From assembly GCF_004421005.1 (NCBI RefSeq), contig NZ_CP038026.1:992001-1056000 (forward strand): a stretch of 64,000 nt of DNA, given 5' to 3'. This stretch comes from Pseudoduganella plicata (GTDB lineage: Bacteria > Pseudomonadota > Gammaproteobacteria > Burkholderiales > Burkholderiaceae_D). Every line of letters begins with the position of its first letter. Within the stretch, counting starts at the first letter, position 1. The translations under genes were made by a program, and so were the position numbers. Shown one piece after another: positions 34,066-41,283 of the stretch. The notes below the pieces were generated by a model. That model was not told the DNA's origin, searched no databases, and was given only the letters and a program-made list of their open reading frames with translations.

Positions 34066-35096
34066 TTTGCCGTGTTGTAGATGCCGTACTGGCTGTACCA
34101 CACCAGGTTGCCCCAGCTCGTGGTGCCCGACCAGCCGCTCAGGAGGTCGAGCCACGCGTTGGGGCCGTCGTTGCCGGCCGTCGACCACGCCACCGTGCCG
34201 ACGCCAAACTGCTGCGCCCACTGCATCAGCCGCGGCGCATCGACGCGGGAGTTCAGGTTGTTGGCGCCGTTGTTGTAGTCGTAGCCGAACTCGCCGATCA
34301 GCAGCGGCAACCCGTTGCTGCGGTAATCACGCATGGCGTTGTAGATGTCGTCCGGGTTGTTGAACGTGCCGTACATGTGGACCGAAAACAGCAGATTGTG
34401 GCGCGGATCGTGCTCCAGCAGGTCGTGGCCGTACCACAGGCCCCCGTTCGGATTGCCGCCGTAGTCGGGATTGTCGATGACGAGCGTCGTCGTCAGGCCC
34501 GCGTTGCGCAGCGTCGTGATGGGCCCCTTGTAATCGTCGCGCCACTGCAGCGGCGTCTTGCCCGCATCGCCCCACTCGTTGGCGATATTAATCATCGACG
34601 TGCGTTCGTGCTTTTTCAGCACGGCGAGGACGTCGCTGCGCACCCAGTAGTCGGCCATCCGCTGCAGCAGCGCGGCGTCGTTGTTGCCGGTGCCGTCGTG
34701 CAGCTCGACAATGGACACCATCTTGCGGGCTTCGATGGCGGTCAGGATCTGATCAAGCCGCGCTGCGCTGCCGCCCATTGTCCAGACGACGCGGACCAGG
34801 TTCGTGCGGCGCGCGGCCAGATTGTCCAGCACGTTGTAGGCCTGCGCATCGAACCACGCATGGGGATTGTTGACGCCGCGCGCGACGAAGGCATTGCCTT
34901 TCGCATCGTTCAACACGGCACCCGCCACGCGGAATCCCTTGAACACCACCTGGCACGACATGCCGTTTTCCCAGCCCCAGCCGTCGCCATCGGGATCCGA
35001 CGCCGCGCTTGCGCAATCGAGCGCCGCCAGCGCGCTGCCCGCCACGAAGCACAGCATCGCGCCTGCGAGCAGAATCGGTTTCAAATGGTTTTTCAT
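34047..35096 (-). CDS. Secreted glycoside hydrolase family 5-like enzyme (mannanase/cellulase type)
   Basis: 349 residues with a Sec signal peptide (MKNHLKPILLAGAMLCFVA, cleavage near ALAA) and a GGAG ribosome site. The mature N-terminus has a DPDGDGWGWENGMSC motif found in several secreted polysaccharidases. The (beta/alpha)8 barrel shows the acid/base Glu in NIANEWGDA near 170 and the nucleophile Glu in LLIGEFGYD near 265, plus FSVHMYGTFNNPDDI near 230. This pattern fits bacterial GH5 mannanases. The substrate is likely mannan or cellulose (family inference). It is convergent with the pullulanase. Two hairpins at 35161-35202 stand upstream. Confidence 0.85.
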   Translation of the reverse strand: MKNHLKPILLAGAMLCFVAGSALAALDCASAASDPDGDGWGWENGMSCQVVFKGFRVAGAVLNDAKGNAFVARGVNNPHAWFDAQAYNVLDNLAARRTNLVRVVWTMGGSAARLDQILTAIEARKMVSIVELHDGTGNNDAALLQRMADYWVRSDVLAVLKKHERTSMINIANEWGDAGKTPLQWRDDYKGPITTLRNAGLTTTLVIDNPDYGGNPNGGLWYGHDLLEHDPRHNLLFSVHMYGTFNNPDDIYNAMRDYRSNGLPLLIGEFGYDYNNGANNLNSRVDAPRLMQWAQQFGVGTVAWSTAGNDGPNAWLDLLSGWSGTTSWGNLVWYSQYGIYNTAKRASVY

Positions 35097-35160
35097 CGAG
35101 CGTCTCCAGTCCTGTTATGGGGGCTCGATTATAGGAACCGTGGCGCCGTCCGCCTGTTGT

Positions 35161-35202
35161 GCCGCATTCTTGCGGCGTAGTTTAGCGGTTGGCGCGCTAA
35201 AC
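35161..35202. promoter_or_regulatory. Two adjacent stem-loops upstream of the GH5 gene
   Basis: GCCGCA-TTCT-TGCGGC (35161-35176) is followed by GTTTAGCG (35180-35187) and CGCTAAAC (35195-35202), both perfect inverted repeats. They lie 65-106 bases upstream of the GH5 ATG and 29 bases past the stop of the TPR gene transcribed in the same direction. No T run follows, so an operator is as likely as a terminator. Confidence 0.4.
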
Positions 35203-35230
35203 GATCGTCACCTGCTTTCCGGCGGCCGGT

Positions 35231-35686
35231 TCACCGCGGCGAAATCCGGGTCTCGAGAAAGGCGAGATAGCGGGGATCGTCTTCCATGAAGATATCGATG
35301 CCGCCGCCCATATTCGCCCGCGTGAGCTCATCGGCCGCATTGTCGAGTTGATGGCGCTCGAAATACAGCTGCCCCAGACGGAGGTGGATATATGGATTGC
35401 CCGGGCCTCCCGGGCACTGTACGGCGTTCTGAAAAGACTTCAACGCCTTCTCGTACTTCTCCAGCCGGAAGTGCACATTCCCCAGCGCGCTGTAGATCCA
35501 CGTCGCCGCCTGCCAGTCGCGGTGCTCGGCGGGCAGCAATCGGAGTGCCGCGAGGTAGTGCTGCTTGGCCGGTTCGAGCTGACCGGTTGCGGCGAGGTTG
35601 TCGCCCTGCTTGCACAGATCGGCGATCTGGGCGTGGATGGGGTCGGGGGGCTGGGATGCAACGCTGGGTATAGAAGCCACTGTCAT
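35231..35686 (-). CDS. TPR protein in T6SS island, paralogue of the one at 39497 (candidate immunity or adaptor)
   Basis: 151 residues with at least three TPR units: DPIHAQIADLCKQGDNLAATGQ, AATWIYSALGNVHFRLEKYEK, and NPYIHLRLGQLYFERHQLDNA, then the fixed tail GGGIDIFMEDDPRYLAFLETRIS. It has no signal peptide. The protein is about 70% similar by eye to the one at 39497-39925, which lies 8 bases after the other prePAAR effector. This copy is the last of the genes after effector A, separated from it by two small genes. A role as immunity protein or effector-loading factor is inference from position and duplication. Confidence 0.8.
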   Translation of the reverse strand: MTVASIPSVASQPPDPIHAQIADLCKQGDNLAATGQLEPAKQHYLAALRLLPAEHRDWQAATWIYSALGNVHFRLEKYEKALKSFQNAVQCPGGPGNPYIHLRLGQLYFERHQLDNAADELTRANMGGGIDIFMEDDPRYLAFLETRISPR

Positions 35687-35720
35687 TCTTCTCCTTGCGT
35701 TCGCTGATCAACGTGGATGC

Positions 35721-36158
35721 TTACGGGTATGCCTCTTCGAAACGGCTGATCTTTTCCGAGATCGATACAATTTCGGGCGGTGATCGGACTTTCAAAGCCT
35801 TTTTCAACAGCGTCGCTGCCCGCTGTATCGTTTTCTGATCGGCACTGGCGTTCGAATCTTCGGTCATAGCGTCAATCATCGCTCCAAGCACATACACTTC
35901 TGCGGTGGCGGCATGCGCTTCGATATAACTCACCGCATCGTCCAGTGCTGCGCAATACAGCACCTCGAAAGCGAAGGCGCGATAAAACACGTCGCCGGTA
36001 TCGCCCTCGAGAATTCGCAAGGATACTGCCGCAGCACGTTGCTTGTCCCGCCGCTCCAGTTCCATCAGTGCATTCGACGCTTCGTCGAAGTCCTCGGGCT
36101 CGATCGACATCGCCTCGAGTGCGTTCGGGTGTAGCGGGCTCGTCTTCTCGCTATGCAT
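35721..36158 (-). CDS. Small acidic helical protein downstream of prePAAR effector A (candidate immunity)
   Basis: 145 residues from MHSEKTSPL (an in-frame TTG five codons upstream is possible). It is acidic and almost entirely helical (ASNALMELERRDKQRAAAVS, AFAFEVLYCAALDDAVSYIE, TIQRAATLLKKALKV), without signal or membrane segments. The AT-rich base composition differs from the flanking enzymes. I do not recognise the family; it could be a HEAT/TPR-like immunity protein. It lies between the 71-residue gene and TPR gene A. Confidence 0.7.
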   Translation of the reverse strand: MHSEKTSPLHPNALEAMSIEPEDFDEASNALMELERRDKQRAAAVSLRILEGDTGDVFYRAFAFEVLYCAALDDAVSYIEAHAATAEVYVLGAMIDAMTEDSNASADQKTIQRAATLLKKALKVRSPPEIVSISEKISRFEEAYP

Positions 36159-36267
36159 GACCGGTCCGTCCAAAAGTGCGTCCGTCAGCTAAACCGTCTC
36201 GAACGATTGCCTGCCGAGATCGACCCATCGGCATATCTAGAGACGCGTGATATGCAAGACCTTTGAG

Positions 36268-36483
36268 TCAGCCCAGATTGACGATCCGGACATTCAACGC
36301 TTTCAGACGCGTAAAAACGGCAGTCGCCAGCTCCTCATTGCTTATCGGCAAATCAAATTCGCGCCCCTCGGCGTTGCGATAACAAAGCATCTCGGAGAAA
36401 GGCGTTCGCTCGATGTAGTAGTCTCCAAGCTGAAGACCAGTTCCAAACAGGAAATCTTCCACGTGCTGTTCAAGGTTATCCAC
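36268..36483 (-). CDS. 71-residue protein, directly after prePAAR effector A: likely its immunity protein
   Basis: 71 residues from a GTG at 36483 with an AAAGGA site 8 bases before it. The start codon is one base past the stop of effector A, so translation is coupled. The protein (MDNLEQHVEDFLFGTGLQLG, then CYRNAEGREFDLPISNEELA) is acidic with no signal or membrane helix. Its position, size and coupling are those of a cognate immunity gene for the JAB-like toxin. No known immunity family is recognised. Confidence 0.7.
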   Translation of the reverse strand: MDNLEQHVEDFLFGTGLQLGDYYIERTPFSEMLCYRNAEGREFDLPISNEELATAVFTRLKALNVRIVNLG

Positions 36484-36484
36484 G

Positions 36485-37741
36485 CTATCGTCCTTTCACG
36501 GGTATAGGATCTTTATTGAAACCCGGATAAAAAATCGTATTGTCAGTATCGCCGGCCCCCCAGAAAATCCTCGTAGGTGCCGGCCTGGCGTCTGGATTCT
36601 GGCTTAGTTCCCTGAAGTAACGAGCATTGACCATATTCATATCTTGCGTAGACGGCCAAAGCTTCATGGAGTTGTCATTAGGATGAACGTGACCTATCAA
36701 ACGAGCATCCCGCGGAACCGGGCTCGACCAGCCATCCCCGCTGTACAGCTTCTTCACAATCGCGCCGTCAATACGTTCAGTGACCAGCGCAAACTCTATT
36801 TTGCGTCCACCTAAGGTTCCCAACTCGTAGACATCGCCAAATCGCACTGTCCGATCAGTAATGATAACGCCATGCTCCCCAGGAAGCGCCCCCGTTGCCT
36901 TCATCTCGGCCATACTGCTGTGCGTTCCAAGCCCTTCCGTACGAGGGTATCTTGAGCCCCCAGTTCCGCCATTCTGAGCGACCACATCCGTTCTGCTCGC
37001 CGCGCCCTGTCGCGTCCACGGGATTTTCGGCGCCGCCTTGGCCCCCAAAAATCCGCCCAGGAAGCTGCCGGCGATAGCCGACCATTTCTGGCCATCGCTG
37101 CCTTCACCGAATACCTTCCCACCCAGCCAGCCGCCACCATACCCGCCGGCAAAGGCGCCAATGAGGCCACCGACGGCGACGACGGGCCCGGCCAGCACGA
37201 TCGCCGAGCCTACACCAACGATCAGCAACGATGCATGCACCCATCCGGGCACCAAGTTTTCCGGGTTGATCGTGTCAGTCTGCTGCGTCCCGCCGCCAAT
37301 ATAGACGTTACCCGATGCTTTAGTGATCGATCCGCCGCAGCCGGTCTTGTCGTCCACCCGGGCGGCGGGTTGGCCGTTGATGTAGACCTGGCCGCTGCCC
37401 GTGGCGATCGGGATCGGCGGGCCCGGGTGCTTGGAGCACAGCGCCATGTCGATGTGCGCCCGGGCGGCCGCCAGGCCGTTGATGAACACATCCGTCGAGC
37501 CCGTCGTCGCGATGGCGCCCGTCACTTCTTTCGGCGCGAAGCTCATCGTGCTCATCGCCTCGCCCAGCCCGGCACCCATCGCCGCGGCGCCCCCGACAAT
37601 GGCGACAGCCGCCAGGCCGCCCGTGCCGGCGATCAGCACGCCTGTCACCGCAATGGCGGCGCCGATCAGCAGGCCCTTGAGTAGCCAGCTCATCGTCGGG
37701 CTGTGTCCGATCGGGTCGGTTAGTCTGGCTGCCGCGGGCAT
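36485..37741 (-). CDS. T6SS prePAAR-type effector A with JAB-like C-terminal toxin domain
   Basis: 418 residues. Residues 4-14 (AARLTDPIGHS) match the prePAAR motif (AARxxDxxxH). Two hydrophobic stretches (20-60) and the PAAR repeat domain (80-160: STDVFINGLAAARAHIDMAL, CSKHPGPPIPIATGSGQVYI, TGCGG) follow, then Gly-rich membrane helices (165-238). This first 238 residues are nearly identical to effector B. The C-terminal 180 residues differ: GHVHP (H351, H353) with S364 and D367, and a Glu at 316 or 322, recall the JAB/MPN metalloprotease motif, but the H-to-S spacing is 3 residues longer than canonical. It is delivered by VgrG spikes with an Eag-type adaptor (family knowledge). Confidence 0.85.
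   Translation of the reverse strand: MPAAARLTDPIGHSPTMSWLLKGLLIGAAIAVTGVLIAGTGGLAAVAIVGGAAAMGAGLGEAMSTMSFAPKEVTGAIATTGSTDVFINGLAAARAHIDMALCSKHPGPPIPIATGSGQVYINGQPAARVDDKTGCGGSITKASGNVYIGGGTQQTDTINPENLVPGWVHASLLIVGVGSAIVLAGPVVAVGGLIGAFAGGYGGGWLGGKVFGEGSDGQKWSAIAGSFLGGFLGAKAAPKIPWTRQGAASRTDVVAQNGGTGGSRYPRTEGLGTHSSMAEMKATGALPGEHGVIITDRTVRFGDVYELGTLGGRKIEFALVTERIDGAIVKKLYSGDGWSSPVPRDARLIGHVHPNDNSMKLWPSTQDMNMVNARYFRELSQNPDARPAPTRIFWGAGDTDNTIFYPGFNKDPIPVKGR
37028..37741 (-). repeat. Duplicated effector N-terminal coding region, copy 1
   Basis: Codes for residues 1-238 of effector A, highly similar to 40567-41280 of effector B. Similarity ends abruptly at the shared GAKAAP, where the toxin cassettes diverge. 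It provides homology for recombination that could swap toxin tips. Confidence 0.8.
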
Positions 37742-37761
37742 CGGGAACCTCCGTCATTGTG

Positions 37762-38490
37762 TCAGGATGTTTGGCCCCGCCAGTCGGCCTCTTCAAGGAA
37801 GATGCCCACCCACGCATCGAGCACGCCCCAGAAATCGACAGGCTCCGGGTTGGCCGGGTCTTCGTGCCACCAGATCAGACCGGTGGCCTCCGGGGCGAGG
37901 CTGTCGGCAAAATTCAGGCAGAGATAGTCGCCGCCACCATTGTGGAAGACAGCCGCGACCCTGGCAATGTCGATGCTCATCGCGCTCGCGGTCTCCTCAT
38001 CGATATCGAATCTGTCGTCCGATAAAAACGCCCAGTCCGCCACAGGCAGTGGTCCCATGGAATTGGCCGGCAAGAATGTCCAGCCGTCGTGCAACCGCGT
38101 ATGGAAGTCGCGCAACCGAGCCGGGACGCGATCCCACAGCGGTGCCAACCGCTCAGGCACATGCGACAACGGCGGCCGACCGCGGGAAAAGTTCAGTTGG
38201 CCGCCAGTGGTGTACTGATATAGAAGCGATGTAGCACCGTTCGCCTCCTTCAGCAGGGAGACCCGCTGCAACGAGGCCTCAAGGAATTCGGCAATTTTCG
38301 GCAGATCGGGGGATATGACGTCCCATTCGGCAAGGAGCAGCAGGTTTGGTTCCATTTGTTGTTCAATGAAACGCAACCATTGTGCAGGCACGGCGACGCC
38401 TGGGCAGGCAACTGCCGGCGTATCGATCAGCGCGACGGGCTGTACAAATCGACTCAGCTCAGCGAGCACGATATCTCTGTCGAATTTCAT
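37762..38490 (-). CDS. SUKH-type (SMI1/KNR4-like) protein, orphan immunity candidate
   Basis: 242 residues with no signal peptide. The C-terminal part has the SUKH pattern of a conserved Asp/Leu strand and Trp-containing loop: GGGDYLCLNFADSLAPEATG then LIWWHEDPANPEPVDFWGVL and DAWVGIFLEEADW. SUKH proteins are immunity proteins against many nuclease and deaminase toxins in polymorphic-toxin systems. It lies 20 bases upstream of effector A on the same strand, that is, before rather than after that toxin. It may therefore protect against a toxin no longer present, or against one encoded elsewhere. Base composition is lower in GC than the enzyme genes. Confidence 0.75.
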   Translation of the reverse strand: MKFDRDIVLAELSRFVQPVALIDTPAVACPGVAVPAQWLRFIEQQMEPNLLLLAEWDVISPDLPKIAEFLEASLQRVSLLKEANGATSLLYQYTTGGQLNFSRGRPPLSHVPERLAPLWDRVPARLRDFHTRLHDGWTFLPANSMGPLPVADWAFLSDDRFDIDEETASAMSIDIARVAAVFHNGGGDYLCLNFADSLAPEATGLIWWHEDPANPEPVDFWGVLDAWVGIFLEEADWRGQTS

Positions 38491-38594
38491 GCCGATACGA
38501 TGTCTTGGGTTACCCTAACCTCTCTCTACCCGTATTAAATCGTCATAGTTTCCGACACCGGCACATCGGAATAATTTCCGCTCACATCGCACGT

Positions 38595-38765
38595 TTATTT
38601 CGCCGTTTCAGTATGGTGCGGGTTGAAGGATTCGCGGATAATCTGAAGGGTACCTTCCGGCTTGAACAAATACATAGATGCTGCTGTCACTTCGTCCGTA
38701 TCATTATTGAATTCCCGGTGCGTGGCCATAGTCAGAAACAGTTCGCCAGGCGTGATTTCCTGGAA
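38595..38765 (-). pseudogene. Possible immunity-gene fragment between SUKH and pentapeptide genes
   Basis: A 56-codon open stretch reads like a real protein end (ITPGELFLTMATHREFNNDT, then ASMYLFKPEGTLQIIRESFN) but is cut upstream by a stop and has no ribosome site; an in-frame ATG at 38729 would leave 44 residues. The region around it (38491-38875, 385 bases) has no other believable gene on either strand. It may be the 3' part of an immunity gene left by recombination. Confidence is low because it is short. Confidence 0.35.
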
Positions 38766-38875
38766 CTATTCCGATCAAGGCAGCAGAGACTACCATACTA
38801 AACCAACCGCAACCTCGCGCGGCTGTCCGGGACGAGCATGGCGCACCCTGACAACACAGTGTTCCACAGAGCGGC

Positions 38876-39472
38876 TCAGCCGATAATCTTCATTCCCGGA
38901 ACTGCTTTTAACAAGGTGCGTAATTCATCCAGCGGAATGTCGTCTCTTTTAGCAAGCTGTGCCGCATCACCGCAGATTGCAACACATTCCGGATCGGTGT
39001 CGGTATAGACGTCCAAAGCGATGCGCGTTTTCGATGGCCACGGGCGCGACATCACAAACTCGCGGGCTTCGGCTGGATTGACGATCGTGAAAGCAGGCCA
39101 TTTTGGCAGTCGAATCGATTCGATCTCGCAATTCAGGAATCTGCTGTCCTCGAGTCCCGCCTCTGTAAAGTCACAGTCTCGGATAGAGGAAACTTCCACT
39201 GAATCCCAGTCGCCGAAAGTACACCCGTTGAAGTCGCCCAAGAATTTCACGCCCCAAAAGTGTGCTCTTTCGAAATGAAAATCGGTAAGTGCCCTGTCCT
39301 GCTGGACGAAACGTCCACCCGTCATTGTCAGGCCGCTGATTGTCAACGCCTTGCTCTGGCAATCCGAGTGGATATCACAGTTCTCCAGGACAAGGTCGGG
39401 GCCTAGGGAGTTGATCTCAACATTGCTGAGCAATAGCCGCTGATCCGAAATTCGCTTATCTCTGATTTTCAT
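38876..39472 (-). CDS. Pentapeptide-like repeat protein, candidate immunity
   Basis: 198 residues. The first 130 form a series of beta-helix-like short repeats such as LVLENCDIHS, LTMTGGRFVQ, FHFERAHFWG, VKFLGDFNGCTFGDW and FTEAGLEDSRFLNCEI, spaced about 10-20 residues as in degenerate pentapeptide-repeat proteins. The C-terminal part (DVYTDTDPECVAICGDAAQL) is different. Pentapeptide-like proteins occur among immunity proteins of T6SS and polymorphic toxins. It starts 24 bases after TPR gene B on the same strand and is AT-rich compared with the rest of the window. The exact target is unknown. Confidence 0.7.
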   Translation of the reverse strand: MKIRDKRISDQRLLLSNVEINSLGPDLVLENCDIHSDCQSKALTISGLTMTGGRFVQQDRALTDFHFERAHFWGVKFLGDFNGCTFGDWDSVEVSSIRDCDFTEAGLEDSRFLNCEIESIRLPKWPAFTIVNPAEAREFVMSRPWPSKTRIALDVYTDTDPECVAICGDAAQLAKRDDIPLDELRTLLKAVPGMKIIG

Positions 39473-39496
39473 TCGATGAGGAGCTAGTCGACCACG

Positions 39497-39925
39497 TCAC
39501 ATGGAAATTCGAGATTCCAGGAACTCAAGATACTTTGGATCGTCCTCCATCAGAATCTCGATATCTCCACCCATGTATGCCCGAGTAAGCTCATCGGCGG
39601 CTTTATCAAAGTTCTTCTGCTCGAAGTAGAGCTGCCCCAAACGCAAATGAATGTAGGGATTACCAAGTCCTTTCGGACATTGGACGGCGTTATAAAAACA
39701 TTTGAACGCCTTATCATAGTTTTCGAGTCGAAAATGTACATCTCCGATAGCGACATAAATCCACGTAGCCGCTTCCCACGCATGGTGGTCCGGTGGCAGC
39801 AACTTCAACGCTGCAATATATTTACTTTTCGCCGCCTCCAGCTGTCCGGCCGCTACAAGCTTATCCCCTTCCTTGCATAGCTCCGTAATCTGGGCGTGTA
39901 CTGAATCGGAGAGCTGTAAAGTCAT
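39497..39925 (-). CDS. TPR protein following prePAAR effector B (candidate immunity or adaptor)
   Basis: 142 residues with the same three-TPR plan and tail (GGDIEILMEDDPKYLEFLESRIS) as the protein at 35231-35686. Amino-acid identity is obvious along the whole length, while the DNA is clearly more AT-rich. The start lies 8 bases after the stop of effector B, and the ribosome site (AAGGAATG) overlaps the gap, so it is co-translated with it. It is the likely cognate immunity or loading partner for the GH-E-like toxin. No membrane or signal segments are present. Confidence 0.8.
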   Translation of the reverse strand: MTLQLSDSVHAQITELCKEGDKLVAAGQLEAAKSKYIAALKLLPPDHHAWEAATWIYVAIGDVHFRLENYDKAFKCFYNAVQCPKGLGNPYIHLRLGQLYFEQKNFDKAADELTRAYMGGDIEILMEDDPKYLEFLESRISM

Positions 39926-39933
39926 TCCTTACC

Positions 39934-41280
39934 TTAATCTAAGTCGTCAATACCAAAAAATCCGTTAACCTCGGCTTCGGTCGCAGGAGTCTCATACGTG
40001 CGCCTCATTAGCGCGCCTTTGCTGCGATTAATGGAACTTGGCTCAAGCCAATAATTATCCGGGTCGTTCATGAACTGGCGCACTTCGGGCGATCGTGGAC
40101 CGTAGTATCGCCCCTCGGCATTCCAGTAGTCTACCGCAGCCTGTACGTGGCCCATGTCCGTTTCCTGGATCGGATACCATTGCCCGTCCTCTCCCAGTAC
40201 CATGCGCTGATCGCCAGAGCCTGTCAGCGCCCCCTCCCGCCGCATACGGTTCTGCACTTGCAAGCCGATGGACGAGTCCTTGGACGGCGTGCTGCCCATA
40301 TACATGTCACGGTTCGACATGCCGTCACCATTCATGCGTTGCCAACGCATGACGCCGGGATTTGAAGGCGCCGGAAGCTTTGCATACACCTCGCCGTTCG
40401 GGCCGAATCGAACTTCCGTAAAGTCGCCCACTGCGCCGGCCCCAACAGGCGGCGTCGGCGTCGGAGGCGGCACCGGCCTGAGGCTGATACGGACGTTACC
40501 GCCGTTCATCCCCAACGTCCCCGGCTCCACCTTCACCTGGACGCGCTGGGCGAACCGCCATGCGGCAGGCGCCGCTTTCGCGCCGAGGAAACCGCCGAGG
40601 AAGCTGCCGGCAATCGCGGACCATTTCTGGCCGTCGCTGCCCTCACCGAACACTTTACCGCCCAGCCAGCTGCCGCCATAGCCGCCCGCGAATGCGCCGA
40701 CCAGACCGCCAATCGCGATGACCGGCCCCGCCAGCACGACGGCCGAGCCGACACCCACCGCCAGCAACGACACGTGCACCCACTCGGGCACGAGGTTCTC
40801 CGGGTTGATCGTATCCGTCTGCTGGGTGCCGCCGCCGATGTAGACGTTGCCCGAGCCTTTCGTGATGTCGCCGCCGCAGCCAGTCTTGTCATCGACGCGG
40901 GCGGCTGGCTGGCCGTTGATGTAGACCTGGCCGCTGCCGGTGGCGATCGGGATCGGCGGGCCCGGGTGCTTGGAACACAGCACCATGTCCACGTGGGCGC
41001 GCGCCGCCGCGAGACCGTTGATGAACACGTCGGTCGAGCCGATCAGCGAGATCGCGCCGCTGACCTCCTTCGGCGCGAAGCTCATCGTGCTCATCGCCTC
41101 GCCCAGCCCGGCGCCCATTGCCGCCGCGCCGCCGACGATGGCGACAGCCGCCAGCCCGCCCGTGCCGGCGATCAGCACGCCGGTTACGGCAATGGCGGCA
41201 CCGATGAGCAGGCCCTTCAGGAGCCAGCTCATCGTCGGACTGTGGCCGATCGGGTCGGTCAGCCTTGCTGCGGCCGGCAT
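39934..41280 (-). CDS. T6SS prePAAR-type effector B with GH-E-like C-terminal nuclease domain
   Basis: 448 residues. Residues 1-238 match effector A: prePAAR motif AARLTDPIGH, transmembrane helices, PAAR domain and Gly-rich helices. The last 80 residues carry DMGHVQAAVDYWNAEGRYYG (G377-H378), then SPEVRQFMNDPDNYWLEPSS (E413), N418 and K421-G422. The pairing of G-H, E and a following N-x-S-x-G fits the GH-E/HNH-like nuclease class of polymorphic toxins (assignment by eye). Residues 239-372 are a linker. It is 3 bases downstream of the Eag-type adaptor gene. Confidence 0.85.
   Translation of the reverse strand: MPAAARLTDPIGHSPTMSWLLKGLLIGAAIAVTGVLIAGTGGLAAVAIVGGAAAMGAGLGEAMSTMSFAPKEVSGAISLIGSTDVFINGLAAARAHVDMVLCSKHPGPPIPIATGSGQVYINGQPAARVDDKTGCGGDITKGSGNVYIGGGTQQTDTINPENLVPEWVHVSLLAVGVGSAVVLAGPVIAIGGLVGAFAGGYGGSWLGGKVFGEGSDGQKWSAIAGSFLGGFLGAKAAPAAWRFAQRVQVKVEPGTLGMNGGNVRISLRPVPPPTPTPPVGAGAVGDFTEVRFGPNGEVYAKLPAPSNPGVMRWQRMNGDGMSNRDMYMGSTPSKDSSIGLQVQNRMRREGALTGSGDQRMVLGEDGQWYPIQETDMGHVQAAVDYWNAEGRYYGPRSPEVRQFMNDPDNYWLEPSSINRSKGALMRRTYETPATEAEVNGFFGIDDLD
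40567..41280 (-). repeat. Duplicated effector N-terminal coding region, copy 2
   Basis: Partner of 37028-37741: codes for the same 238-residue delivery module, with small differences (for example a 5-base cluster near the PAAR domain) before the toxin-specific part begins. Confidence 0.8.
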
Positions 41281-41283
41281 CGC

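Noticed and set aside
38382..38801. Plus-strand 139-residue open frame at the SUKH gene start
   Set aside because: It has no ribosome site or family features and overlaps the SUKH gene antisense.
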